Assembly (NCBI GenBank): GCA_937859825.1
Contig: CALMAP010000352.1
Span: forward strand, 1 to 11,703
Source: an uncultured Terriglobus sp.
Lineage (GTDB): Bacteria; Acidobacteriota; Terriglobia; Terriglobales; Acidobacteriaceae
DNA: 11,703 bases
Direction of reading: 5' to 3'
Part shown: one piece after another, positions 1 to 8,063 of the stretch
How positions within the stretch are numbered: the first letter of the stretch is position 1
Layout: the number at the start of each line of letters is the position of its first letter
Notes under the pieces: model-generated
Database searches by the model: none
Seen by the model: the letters and a program-made list of their open reading frames with translations, nothing else
Told to the model about the DNA's origin: nothing
Made by a program: the position numbers and the translations under genes

Positions 1-2
1 CG

Positions 3-1646
3 CGGTTTACGCAGACACCCGTTAGCACCGCACCCACGCTCATCGTGCAGGGCTCGTTCAACGGCGGCGGCAGTCCTTCGCAGGCGTCGGAGGACAAGCA
101 GGACAGATACGAGTTCCAGGAGTACGTGAGCCTCGACCATGGCAAGCACTTCATCCGCGCCGGGGCGCGTTACCGTCTCACACGCGACAGCAACTCGTCT
201 ACCGCGAATTACAACGGCCAGTACATTTTCCCTACGCTGACGGCATACCAGATCACGCTGCGAGGCCAGGCTGCGGGCCAAGCGCCGGCACAGATTCGCG
301 CTGCCGGTGGCGGGGCGTCACAGTTCAACCTGACCGCCGGCACCCCTTCGGCCACGATTGTCACAGGCGACCTTGGGCTCTACGTCGAAGATGAGTGGAA
401 GATCAAGCCCCATTTCAGCCTCATCCCTGGTTTGCGCTATGAGACGCAATCGGCCATTCCCGACGGCACCGATCCCGCTCCGCGCCTCGGCTTCAGTTGG
501 GACATCACGACCGCCAAGCACAAGTCGCCGCTCTTCATCCTGCGCGGCGGTATCGGGCTCTTCTACGACCGTTTTGCCGCGGCCAATATTCTCAGCGCGG
601 CACGGCAGAACGGCGTCATCCAGCAGTCCTATTACATTCAGAATCCCGATTCTTACCCCAACGTTCCCGCGCCCTCGAACCTGACCAGCATTCCCTCGAC
701 GGTTTATCGCGTTGCTTCCAACCTGCGTTCGGAGTACTACGTCTCCGAAGGCATTACCGCCGCGCGCGATATGGGAAAGCGCGGCAACATCAGCTTTACC
801 TACAACCACCTGCAGGGCACCCATCTGTTTCTTTCGCGGAATGCGAACGCTCCGATCAACGGTGTGCGCCCGCTGGGCAGTGCGCAGAACGTCTATGAGT
901 ACGCGTCGGAAGGCAACACGGTCATCAACTCCATGTGGGTCAACGCGTATTTTCAGTTCGGGAAGCACGCCGGTTCGTGGACGTCCTACGGTCTGCGCTT
1001 TCAGCAGTCCGACGTATCAGGCCCCGGCAGCTTCGTCTCAAACTCCTACAACGTTCGCGCCGACTATGGCCGGCCCATGGACATGGCGCGCAGCCGCCTC
1101 TTTACCGGCTTCTGGTGGGATATCTGGCGCGGATTCAATACCGGCATGTTTCTCGGAACGCACACGGCCACGCGCTTCAACATCACCACCGGCACCGACC
1201 TGAACGGCGACAGCATCTACAACGACCGCCCCTCGTTCGCCACCGATCTCACGCGCGCCTCCGTGGTGCGCACAGCCTATGGCAACTTCGACACCGCGCC
1301 TGTCGCCGGCCAGCAGATCGTTCACATCAACTATGGACACGCACCCGGCCTGTTTTCGCTGAATGCCCGCTTCGGCAAAGGTTTCGGCTTTGGCAAACTC
1401 CCGTCCCCCACGCCACCGGCCCCCGGCAGTAAGCCTGATCCGCATCCTGACAAGCCGCAGCGCCCCTTTCAGGTCAACTTCGCCGTCTTCGCTCAGAACC
1501 TGCTCAACAAGGTCAATCCCGGCACGCCCGTGGGCCAACTAAGCTCGCCGTACTTCGGCCGCAGCCTCACCTTAAACACAGAACAGTCCGGCGGCAGCAC
1601 TGCCGCGAACCGCCAGATCAACTTCTTCACGAACTTCCGGTTCTGA
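3..1646 (+). CDS. TonB-dependent receptor, Oar-like, C-terminal part (5' end outside window)
   Basis: This is the C-terminal 547 residues of an outer-membrane TonB-dependent receptor. The frame is open to the left edge, so the start, the plug domain and any carboxypeptidase-like N-terminal domain lie outside the window; the in-frame GTG at 45 is internal. The visible part is beta-barrel sequence: alternating aromatic/polar strands such as GDLGLYVEDEWKIKP followed by SLIPGLRYE, then LRGGIGLFYDRF, and the motif TGTDLNGDSIYNDRP (visible residues about 396-410), which is typical of the large acidobacterial receptors of this type. The protein ends NFFTNFRF; a terminal aromatic residue is the usual beta-barrel insertion signal. 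A proline-rich stretch at about residues 466-487 probably forms an exposed loop or turn. Such receptors import large substrates using TonB/ExbBD energy; the ligand cannot be read from this fragment. It converges on the nuclease gene. Family assignment is strong, substrate unknown. Confidence 0.9.
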   Translation, partial: RFTQTPVSTAPTLIVQGSFNGGGSPSQASEDKQDRYEFQEYVSLDHGKHFIRAGARYRLTRDSNSSTANYNGQYIFPTLTAYQITLRGQAAGQAPAQIRAAGGGASQFNLTAGTPSATIVTGDLGLYVEDEWKIKPHFSLIPGLRYETQSAIPDGTDPAPRLGFSWDITTAKHKSPLFILRGGIGLFYDRFAAANILSAARQNGVIQQSYYIQNPDSYPNVPAPSNLTSIPSTVYRVASNLRSEYYVSEGITAARDMGKRGNISFTYNHLQGTHLFLSRNANAPINGVRPLGSAQNVYEYASEGNTVINSMWVNAYFQFGKHAGSWTSYGLRFQQSDVSGPGSFVSNSYNVRADYGRPMDMARSRLFTGFWWDIWRGFNTGMFLGTHTATRFNITTGTDLNGDSIYNDRPSFATDLTRASVVRTAYGNFDTAPVAGQQIVHINYGHAPGLFSLNARFGKGFGFGKLPSPTPPAPGSKPDPHPDKPQRPFQVNFAVFAQNLLNKVNPGTPVGQLSSPYFGRSLTLNTEQSGGSTAANRQINFFTNFRF

Positions 1647-1819
1647 TCTCTTTCACAGCCCGGGAGATCCCTGTCCCACCGCACTTATAGAGGCCCAGCT
1701 GCTGGCAGGGGCACTCCACCAGGCACACATCGCGGGAGAGGTCTTCAGAGTCGGCACATCGGCAACATGTAGCCATATCGCCAGACGTGTGCACAGATCT
1801 TACACGCTCTTTTCGCGGC

Positions 1820-1865
1820 AAACGAAACCGGCCCGGCAGGATTTCCTGCCGGGCCCGGTTCGTTT
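1820..1865. terminator. Bidirectional terminator-like hairpin between convergent genes
   Basis: Two 22-nt arms (1820-1841 and 1844-1865) pair with only two mismatches around a TT centre; the inner 12 pairs (GGCCCGGCAGGA with its complement) are perfect and very GC-rich. The outer ends give AAACGAA on one side and TTCGTTT on the other, so short T-rich tails are present for both directions, but there is no long T-run. It sits 12 nt past the stop of the minus-strand nuclease and about 170 nt past the stop of the plus-strand receptor, the place expected for a shared terminator. The rest of the 1647-1876 gap shows no gene I can support. Confidence 0.75.
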
Positions 1866-1876
1866 CTGGATTGAGA

Positions 1877-4800
1877 TTACTGCGCGGAACCCCCGGCAGT
1901 GTAGGTGTAGTCGTTGTACTGGTAGCCGCCGTCGATGTAAGACCACAGACGGACGTAGATGGTTGAGCCATCCGTCGGCAGGCCGCTGACTGTCTGTGAG
2001 GTGGTGTAAACCGGATTGCCGCTATAGATGTCCAGTCCACCGGGCTGAGTGCCCACGTAGAGGACATACTGCGCAACCCGTGTTCCCGGTGTCCAGGTGA
2101 ACGTTGCGGTGGAACCGGTCAGCGTGCTGCCGGGTGCGGGTGAGGTGATTACAGCCTTGGCGGACGCCGGTGCGTAGGCCGTGTAGGTGTAGTCGTTGTA
2201 CTGGTAGCCGCCGTCAACGTACGACCAGAGCCGCACGTAGACGGTGCGGCCGTCGTTTGGCAGGTTATTGACCGTGAGTGAGGTCGTGTAGACCGGCGTG
2301 CCGCTGTAGATGTCATTACCGCCGGGCTGATTGCCTACGTAGACCACATACTGGGCAACGCGAGTCCCGGTCGTCCAGGTGAAGGTTGTGGTGGTACCGG
2401 GGAGCGTGCTGCCGGGTGCGGGCGAGGTGATGACCGCCTTTGCCGAAGTCTGCGTGTAGGTCGTGTAGGTGTAGTCGTTGTACTGGTAGCCGCCATTGAT
2501 GTACGAGAAGAGCCGAACATAGATGGTGGAGCCATCGTTCGGCAGGCCACTGATCGTTTGCGAGGTGGTGTAGACCGGATTGCCGGCGTAGAGGTCCAGT
2601 CCGCCGGGCTGCCTGCCCACATACAGCACGTACTGGGCAACGTTTGTTCCCGGTGTCCAGGTGAACGTAACGGTGGAATCCGTCAGCGTGCTGCCGGGGG
2701 CGGGCGTGGTGAGAACTGCCTTCGCAGCATCCGGAGCTGGCACACTGAGGTAGCCTACGATGCCATCGTGATCACTGGCAGCTTCAGGCCGTGTCGCGTC
2801 ATTGCGGTAGACCGCCGGGAAATCTGCGTTCCAGTGGGCCGGAACCGTGCGGATGATGCTGGCGATGTCCTGCGTGACGAGGAAGTGGTCGATGCTCTGC
2901 GCGTAGCCGGAGAACACGTAGGAGTACGCGCCGTTCGGAACGTCAGTAGGGGCTGCGTCGACCAGCACTGGGCTGACCAGGCCTGAGGGACCGGCCAGAA
3001 CGTCCTGCGAGGCAGGTGCGGGGTTGCCCTTGATAATGCCCAGGGAATCCACCAGGCCATCATTCACGTCGAAGGCGTTGAAGTCACCCACGACCACAAC
3101 GTGCTCACCGGCAGACTGGTAGCCCTGCACGAGGTTAGCGAGGTACTCCGCCTGCTTTTCACGCTTCAGGCGGACCGTCTGGGCCGTGGTGTCGGCACCG
3201 GTCACACCGTTCAACGAGCGCAGATGGTTGACGATGATGGTGACAGGGTAATCGCTCGCGCCGTTCGCCCGCTTAATGCCTGCGTGCAGCACTAGCGGGG
3301 GACGGTCATTTAGGGTGGCCTGTGCCCCGGCCGCGTTGGTGAACGTGGTTGTTTTACCGAACTGGTCGCAGCCCAGCACGTTGACCTTGCTCGGCTTGGT
3401 GAGGAAGGCGACGTTGATGCCGCTGGGATCGCTGCCCTGCACGAGGCAGGGAGCGTACTGCGGGTCTGTCTGACCTGCCGCAACCGCGTCGGAACTGATT
3501 TTGCTGCTCAGGTCCGTGAGCGTGGCAAGGTTCTCCATCTCTTCCAGCGCAATGATGTCGGGCGTGTTGAGGATGTTGCGGATACCGAGGGATCCCTTGG
3601 CAAGACGCAACTGATAGGCGGCAGTGGTCACCGTGACCGCACCGGCGTTGTCGGAGGCCACGTCGTTGTAGAAGCGCTCCATGTTCTGGTCGGCGATGGT
3701 CATCTCGCCTGCACCCGCGGCGGGAACGCCCACGGCCACAGCCCTGGAACCGATGTTTGGGCGGGTGGCAGCGTCGATCAGCAGGCGCGGCACAGTCACG
3801 TTGGACAGGTCCATCACGCCAACTACATTGGTGAGTACCGTGTTTGTGGGCAAGTTCAAGGCGTTGGAAGCGGTAGTGGTCAGAATCGAATCCACCAGGA
3901 AGGTCTCAGGGTCCGAGTCGAAGCGTGGAATTGTGGAAGCCTGCGATGCGGTGAAGGCATCCCGCACATCCAGTCCCGGCTCGCGCGTGGGCCGCGGCAG
4001 GCCTGTGACTTCAGCCCAGAACTCGCCGCTGGAAGTATAGGTTTCAGCGGTTTCCGTAAGCGTTCCATCGGTCGGTTGCGTGACCGTGAGGCTAGGGGCT
4101 GTTACCCGCATGGACTGCAAATAGCCAAGCTGGGCGACGCCACCGGAGGGGCTGGGGTCCGAAGTCGTCAGTGTGATCGGTGCGGGCAGCGTGTTTCCTG
4201 AGCCGAGCACGTTGTAGTTGCTGACGCTGGTAATCTCCGCGCCGGGCATCGTGCTCGTCGTGGGATAAAGAGCAACTGTACCGGTCACTTCGACTTCCGT
4301 GCCGACCGTCACGTTCGTGGGTACCCGGCCCGAACCGGCAAAGACGAAGATGCCTTCGGAGGTCAGGGGATCGCTATCGTCGTCGGAATCGCGCGCCTGC
4401 AGATAGAAGCCGTTGCTGATGACGCTGGTCACAATGCCGCGCGTAAGCACGTTCTGCCCGGTATAGGCAGAGGTCCCCGGGGTGTTGCCCTGAATGGTAT
4501 GGATGGGCGTGAACGCGACCGGTAGCGCGACGGTAAGCGACGTCGTGAGCGTGTTGGAAGTCAGCGTTGCAGTGTTCCTGCCGGTAAAGCTGAGGGTATA
4601 AGCCTGAGCAGCCGTAGAAGACGGGACCGTAAACCGATAGCTGTAGGTGCCGTCATTGGCGGTACCGTCGCCATTGGTGCCATCGTCAAAAAGCTGCTGA
4701 GTGGCGGTGAAGCCGCTGAAGCCGCTCAGGTCGACCGTGACGGACAGTCCGGTGGTGCCGGTTGCCGTGAGCAACGTGGCATTGCCCGCATTCACGGAAG

Positions 4801-5509
4801 CGGGTGTTGCCGCCACGCTGCTGATCGGCGGAGCCGTGGCGCCGCTGCATGGCGTGATGGTGGACGTGCTGTTGCGTGGACTCGGCGTGATGACTGCAAA
4901 GTCGGAGCCGTTCTGGTCGGTGTCCACGCACTGGTTCGTACGGCCGAGGGCTGTCGCATTCGAGGGAGCTGGCCCCCTGGACCCCTCAAAGCAGGTGACA
5001 CTTGTGCCATAGCCGACGAAGTCGACGATGGTGGCGGAAGTGGAGCAGGCCCCTGCCAGCGGCGTTATCGAACTGGCCAGATAAATGCGTCCGGTGGTGC
5101 CGCTCATGTTGATCGACGAATTCGAGTAGTCGGCGGTAACCGGCAGCGGCGTTGTGACCGTGGTTCCTGCAGCCAGTTGCACAAGGTAGTGCTGGCCCGG
5201 CTGCAGGGTCACGGAGGGCAGCGCCACATTGCCCGAAACAGATGTTCCTGTTGCAGAGAAGTACTGCAGAGAGTAGCCACTCAGCGAAACGGGTGCCGCA
5301 CTCAGGTTGAACAGCTCAACGTAGTCGTTGGCATAAGGCGCGCCCGTGTTGCCGCCACCTCCGTAGAGTTGGCTAATGACAACCGTGGTGGAAGCGGCAT
5401 TTGCCTGTGCTGCAAAACAGAGCAGGACTGCCAGCATCGAGCACAGCCCGGCGGCGCGACGCGCAAACCAGCTGGAAGGTTTCTGAGAGAGGCCCAAATC
5501 GAGCGGCAT
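1877..5509 (-). CDS. ExeM/NucH-type secreted nuclease: lamin-tail, OB-fold and EEP domains plus three C-terminal repeats
   Basis: This is a 1210-residue exported protein, most likely an extracellular DNA-degrading enzyme. Residues 1-38 form a signal peptide with RR, a hydrophobic core and a cleavage site near AQANA. A lamin-tail domain follows (about 40-175, starting VVISQLYGGGGN and YVELFN), then an Ig-like linker (about 225-330), an OB-fold like that of YhcR/ExeM nucleases (about 335-590), and an endonuclease/exonuclease/phosphatase domain (about 600-925). The EEP catalytic motifs are all visible: QNMERF (N609), DIIALEEMEN (E657), NHLRS (H762), GDFN (D809, N811), SIDHFLV (D874, H875) and SDHD (H914). 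Three 94-residue repeats end the protein (929-1210), with no membrane anchor or sorting tail recognised. The start at 5509 was chosen over a GTG at 5602 because AAGGA lies 5 nt upstream and the signal peptide then begins normally. Known relatives degrade extracellular DNA for nutrition or biofilm turnover; substrate here is inferred. Confidence 0.88.
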   Translation of the reverse strand: MPLDLGLSQKPSSWFARRAAGLCSMLAVLLCFAAQANAASTTVVISQLYGGGGNTGAPYANDYVELFNLSAAPVSLSGYSLQYFSATGTSVSGNVALPSVTLQPGQHYLVQLAAGTTVTTPLPVTADYSNSSINMSGTTGRIYLASSITPLAGACSTSATIVDFVGYGTSVTCFEGSRGPAPSNATALGRTNQCVDTDQNGSDFAVITPSPRNSTSTITPCSGATAPPISSVAATPASVNAGNATLLTATGTTGLSVTVDLSGFSGFTATQQLFDDGTNGDGTANDGTYSYRFTVPSSTAAQAYTLSFTGRNTATLTSNTLTTSLTVALPVAFTPIHTIQGNTPGTSAYTGQNVLTRGIVTSVISNGFYLQARDSDDDSDPLTSEGIFVFAGSGRVPTNVTVGTEVEVTGTVALYPTTSTMPGAEITSVSNYNVLGSGNTLPAPITLTTSDPSPSGGVAQLGYLQSMRVTAPSLTVTQPTDGTLTETAETYTSSGEFWAEVTGLPRPTREPGLDVRDAFTASQASTIPRFDSDPETFLVDSILTTTASNALNLPTNTVLTNVVGVMDLSNVTVPRLLIDAATRPNIGSRAVAVGVPAAGAGEMTIADQNMERFYNDVASDNAGAVTVTTAAYQLRLAKGSLGIRNILNTPDIIALEEMENLATLTDLSSKISSDAVAAGQTDPQYAPCLVQGSDPSGINVAFLTKPSKVNVLGCDQFGKTTTFTNAAGAQATLNDRPPLVLHAGIKRANGASDYPVTIIVNHLRSLNGVTGADTTAQTVRLKREKQAEYLANLVQGYQSAGEHVVVVGDFNAFDVNDGLVDSLGIIKGNPAPASQDVLAGPSGLVSPVLVDAAPTDVPNGAYSYVFSGYAQSIDHFLVTQDIASIIRTVPAHWNADFPAVYRNDATRPEAASDHDGIVGYLSVPAPDAAKAVLTTPAPGSTLTDSTVTFTWTPGTNVAQYVLYVGRQPGGLDLYAGNPVYTTSQTISGLPNDGSTIYVRLFSYINGGYQYNDYTYTTYTQTSAKAVITSPAPGSTLPGTTTTFTWTTGTRVAQYVVYVGNQPGGNDIYSGTPVYTTSLTVNNLPNDGRTVYVRLWSYVDGGYQYNDYTYTAYAPASAKAVITSPAPGSTLTGSTATFTWTPGTRVAQYVLYVGTQPGGLDIYSGNPVYTTSQTVSGLPTDGSTIYVRLWSYIDGGYQYNDYTYTAGGSAQ
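1880..2725 (-). repeat. Three tandem 282-bp repeats (94 residues each) in the nuclease C-terminus
   Basis: The units are 2444-2725 (first in the protein), 2162-2443 and 1880-2161, each exactly 282 bp with no spacer. Each begins AKAV(L/I)T(T/S)PAPGSTL, has FTWT.GT..AQYV.YVG.QPGG in the middle, and ends GGYQYNDYTYT. A 32-bp block is identical in all three copies at the DNA level (1899-1930, 2181-2212, 2463-2494). The pattern of short alternating strands suggests a beta-sandwich (FN3/Ig-like) module for binding a surface or polymer; that role is inferred. The perfect period and DNA identity suggest recent duplication or ongoing conversion between units. Confidence 0.95.
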
Positions 5510-5998
5510 AAGAATCCTTGTATTACGGGAGTAGAGTTGCGGATTTCGGTTGAGGGCCGCCGTACTAGAGCGGGTGCCCGAATGTGGTGAAGGGTCTGGC
5601 ACTATGGGTTCAAGTCACGATTCAACGTTGCAGGATGGATACAACCCACCGGTGCGGGTGCGCCGACGCGCCAAAAACAAGCCGGGGCGGGCGCAGCAGG
5701 ACCTAGGTTCGAGTCAGCTAATCTCCACAAAGAAGCGATGGCTGGATTATGTCAGGGTCATCTGCGCGGTAGTGTGAAAATCTTGTCCGCGCTCTCTGAA
5801 ACTTTGATCGCACACAAGCAAAATGCCGCGAAAGTGGCAGCAATCCCCTGTTTGCAGGGTTTGCGGTAACACAAACCTGGTTACGCGGGTGCAGTTGAAC
5901 CAACGATCGTTTTCTGCCTGCTCCACCAACTCCACCCATATGCGGAGGGTTGTCTCGATCTTGTAAGTCCATCGACAAGCCTTGTAGTCTGTCCCACA
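5510..5998. other. Divergent intergenic region, no gene supported
   Basis: These 489 bases separate the divergent nuclease and FG-GAP genes and must hold both promoters. I see no convincing -35/-10 pair in either direction. A small perfect hairpin occurs at 5846-5859 (CCCTG-TTTG-CAGGG). Open frames crossing the region on both strands lack a ribosome-binding site and any recognisable protein motif. Two tRNA T-loop-like strings (GGTTCAAGTC at 5607, GGTTCGAGTC at 5706) lack pairing stems and are not called as tRNA. Confidence 0.5.
5515..5519 (-). promoter_or_regulatory. Shine-Dalgarno AAGGA setting the nuclease start
   Basis: Read on the minus strand, AAGGA is followed by TTCTT and then ATG at 5509, a spacing of 5 nt. 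The alternative in-frame GTG at 5602 would add 31 polar residues before the signal peptide, so this site decides the start. Confidence 0.75.
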
Positions 5999-7744
5999 AT
6001 GCCCAGGCACAGTTCTGAAGGCCAAAAGACGTTGCTCGTTGCAGTGCGCCTGCTGGTTATTTTTCTGGTGTGTGCCGAAACTGTCTGTGCGCAATCGCCA
6101 CCGGCGCCCTCCGTCGAGAACACCGACCACGCCTCCTTTACCGATACTACCCAGCAGCTCAAGCTGGACTTCCGCGCCAAGGCCTATCACACGTCAAAAA
6201 AATACCTGCTCGAGACGATGGGGTCCGGCGTTGCGGTCTTCGACTACGACAACGATGGATTGCTGGACATTTTCTTCGCAAATGGCGCCCCCATCCGTGA
6301 TTCGACGGCGAAAGGTACGGTGCCGCAGAAGGCGTCCAGTGCGGACTGGAACAGGCTCTTTCACCAGAAGAAAGACGGCACCTTTGAAGACGTGACCGAG
6401 AAAGCCGGTCTGAAAGGCGTCGGCTACAGCCTGGGCACCGCCGTCGGCGATTACGACAACGACGGCCTGGAAGACCTGTATGTGACCGGCTACGGCGGCA
6501 ATCACCTGTACCACAACGACGGCAACGGCACCTTTACCGACGTGACGGAGAAATCCGGCACGGGCGGCCAGGGTGCGGCCGATGCGATGTGGTTTACGTC
6601 CGCCACATGGGTCGATCTGGACAACGACGGCAAGCTCGACCTGATCGTGCTGCGCTACGCAAAGTGGGACTTCGAGGACGTTTGGTGTGGCGAGCACCGC
6701 GAAGGCTATCGCTCCTACTGCCATCCGGACATCTTCCCCGTGATCGCGCCGCTCGTCTTCCACAACAACGGCAACGGCACATTCGCCGAGCAGTCCGCGA
6801 AGTACGGCCTGAACAAGCCTGGCAAGGGCCTCGGCATTGCGCTGGCGGACTTCGACCGTGATGGAAAGATCGACATCGCCGTGGCGAACGACTCGATGCT
6901 TGAGTTCCTCTACCGCAACAAGGGGGACGGCACCTTTGAAGAAGTAGGCCTGCCCGCGGAGATCGCCGTAGACAGCGACGGCCGCACCTATGCGGGCATG
7001 GGCATTGACTTTCAGGACTACGACAACGACGGGCTGCCCGATCTTGTCATCACGAATCTTGCCAACCAGAAGTACGCGCTGTACCGCAACAACGGCGATG
7101 GATCGTTCACCTACGACACGTACATCTCCGGCCTCGCGCAGATCACGCTGCTGCATTCTGGCTGGGGCATTCACTTCTTCGACTACGACAACGACGGACT
7201 GAAAGACCTGCTCGTTGCGCAGGGGCACGACCTGGATACGGTGGAGTTGAACTTCCCCCAGCTGCGCTACCGCGAGCCTATGCTGCTGGCGCGCAACCTT
7301 GGCAAGGGCAAGTTTCTCGATGTTTCGCGCGCCGCGGGCGACGTCTTTCAGCAGCCGTGGGTGGGCCGCGGCATGGCGGTCGGCGACCTGGACAACGACG
7401 GCAGGCTGGACGCGGTGGTATCCACCAACGACGGCCCGCCGCACGTGCTGCACAACGGGACCGAGTCTGGCAATCACTGGCTGCGGCTGCTTCTGGTCGG
7501 CCACACCTCAAACCGCGACGCCATCGGCGCGACCGTAAAAATCACGACGGGCAGTGGACCGCAGTACCTTACCGTATCCACAGGCGGGTCTTATCTTTCC
7601 AGCAGCGACAAGCGGGTGCACTTCGGGCTGGGTGCGAACACGGCAGTCAGCGACGTGGAGATACGCTGGCCTAGTGGCATCGTGCAGCATCTGTCCAACG
7701 TGAAGGCAGACCAGCAACTCAAAGTCGACGAGCCAGCCAGATAA
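5999..7744 (+). CDS. Secreted CRTAC1-like protein with FG-GAP/VCBS repeats and ASPIC/UnbV domain
   Basis: This is a 581-residue exported protein. The N-terminus has a hydrophobic segment (LLVAVRLLVIFLVCAETVCA) with a likely cleavage after A31. Seven FG-GAP-type calcium loops of the form D-(Y/F/L)-D-(N/R)-D-G are seen at about residues 82, 151, 206, 285, 340, 395 and 463, each followed by a hydrophobic strand; this is the number expected for a seven-bladed propeller, and the Asp-rich loops probably bind calcium. The C-terminal 80 residues (NHWLRLLLVG...GATV...GGSYLSSSD...HFGLG...WPSG) are the ASPIC/UnbV domain. A cysteine pair, C230 and C241, lies in an insert between the third and fourth loops. 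No enzyme activity can be assigned; relatives are secreted or surface proteins of unclear role that occur in large numbers in Acidobacteriota. The ATG at 5999 has no clear Shine-Dalgarno; an in-frame TTG at 6032 has GAAGG 10 nt upstream and would also give a signal peptide, so the start is uncertain by 11 codons. Confidence 0.9.
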   Translation: MPRHSSEGQKTLLVAVRLLVIFLVCAETVCAQSPPAPSVENTDHASFTDTTQQLKLDFRAKAYHTSKKYLLETMGSGVAVFDYDNDGLLDIFFANGAPIRDSTAKGTVPQKASSADWNRLFHQKKDGTFEDVTEKAGLKGVGYSLGTAVGDYDNDGLEDLYVTGYGGNHLYHNDGNGTFTDVTEKSGTGGQGAADAMWFTSATWVDLDNDGKLDLIVLRYAKWDFEDVWCGEHREGYRSYCHPDIFPVIAPLVFHNNGNGTFAEQSAKYGLNKPGKGLGIALADFDRDGKIDIAVANDSMLEFLYRNKGDGTFEEVGLPAEIAVDSDGRTYAGMGIDFQDYDNDGLPDLVITNLANQKYALYRNNGDGSFTYDTYISGLAQITLLHSGWGIHFFDYDNDGLKDLLVAQGHDLDTVELNFPQLRYREPMLLARNLGKGKFLDVSRAAGDVFQQPWVGRGMAVGDLDNDGRLDAVVSTNDGPPHVLHNGTESGNHWLRLLLVGHTSNRDAIGATVKITTGSGPQYLTVSTGGSYLSSSDKRVHFGLGANTAVSDVEIRWPSGIVQHLSNVKADQQLKVDEPAR

Positions 7745-7746
7745 AG

Positions 7747-7916
7747 CCTTACGACCTGCGCACCCTGCCGTGTACCACGAGAACCTTAACATTCGGAAAA
7801 CAGCTCACGTTCCACGAAGGCGTCAACTTCATCCTGCAGGCTGACTTTTTCAATGCCCTGAACCGCGCGATTTCTGGTGGCCGGACACAACGCTGGGCGA
7901 TTCCAACTTCAGTCTC
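7747..7916 (+). pseudogene. Relic of a second TonB-dependent receptor C-terminus (frameshifted fragment)
   Basis: About 57 codons resemble the end of an acidobacterial TonB-dependent receptor, but the reading jumps frame at least three times. From 7747 the frame reads PYDLRTLP; from 7773 it continues in another frame as YHENLNIRK; from 7801 it returns to the first frame as QLTFHEGVNFILQADFFNAL plus NRAI; from 7872 it shifts again to FWWPDTTLGDSNFSL. The pieces in order match the family pattern ENL...K.....E..NF...A(D/E)FFNALN...F..P.TTL...NF, recalled from the family and not searched. The usual final strands are missing and no intact N-terminal part exists. It is not a copy of the receptor at the left edge, whose tail reads differently. 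It begins 3 nt after the stop of the FG-GAP gene, suggesting a deletion brought the two ends together. The following 7917-8063 shows no gene. Confidence 0.8.
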
Positions 7917-8063
7917 TGCACGAAGAGGATGCATCATAGGCTTCTACGAAGAGCATGCTACGAATGCATACTGGAAGCGTTTGTTTCTTCTAAACATCTC
8001 GGCCTTCAGAAGTGATCGGGAGCCCTCAATCAAAGTCACACCATACTCAGAACAGAGAACACC

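Noticed and set aside
1880..2725. Regular repeats considered as a CRISPR array or satellite
   Set aside because: The period is 282 bp with no spacers and the whole stretch is one open frame continuing the nuclease.
5510..5602. Longer nuclease start at the GTG at 5602
   Set aside because: It would place 31 polar residues before a normal signal peptide and lacks the AAGGA site that serves the ATG at 5509.
5607..5715. tRNA T-loop-like strings GGTTCAAGTC and GGTTCGAGTC
   Set aside because: The flanking bases do not form a T-stem, and no acceptor stem, anticodon arm or CCA end is found at the right spacing.
5718..6190. Minus-strand open frames across the divergent gap into the FG-GAP signal region
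   Set aside because: No ribosome-binding site, no recognisable domain, and one runs antisense into a real coding start; composition looks non-coding.
6194..7504. Long minus-strand open frame (436 codons) opposite the FG-GAP gene
   Set aside because: It is rich in Val, Ala and Gly runs (such as VVVVE) that are the reverse complement of the repeated Asp-Asn-Asp-Gly codons; no ribosome-binding site or known motif, while the plus strand encodes a clear protein.
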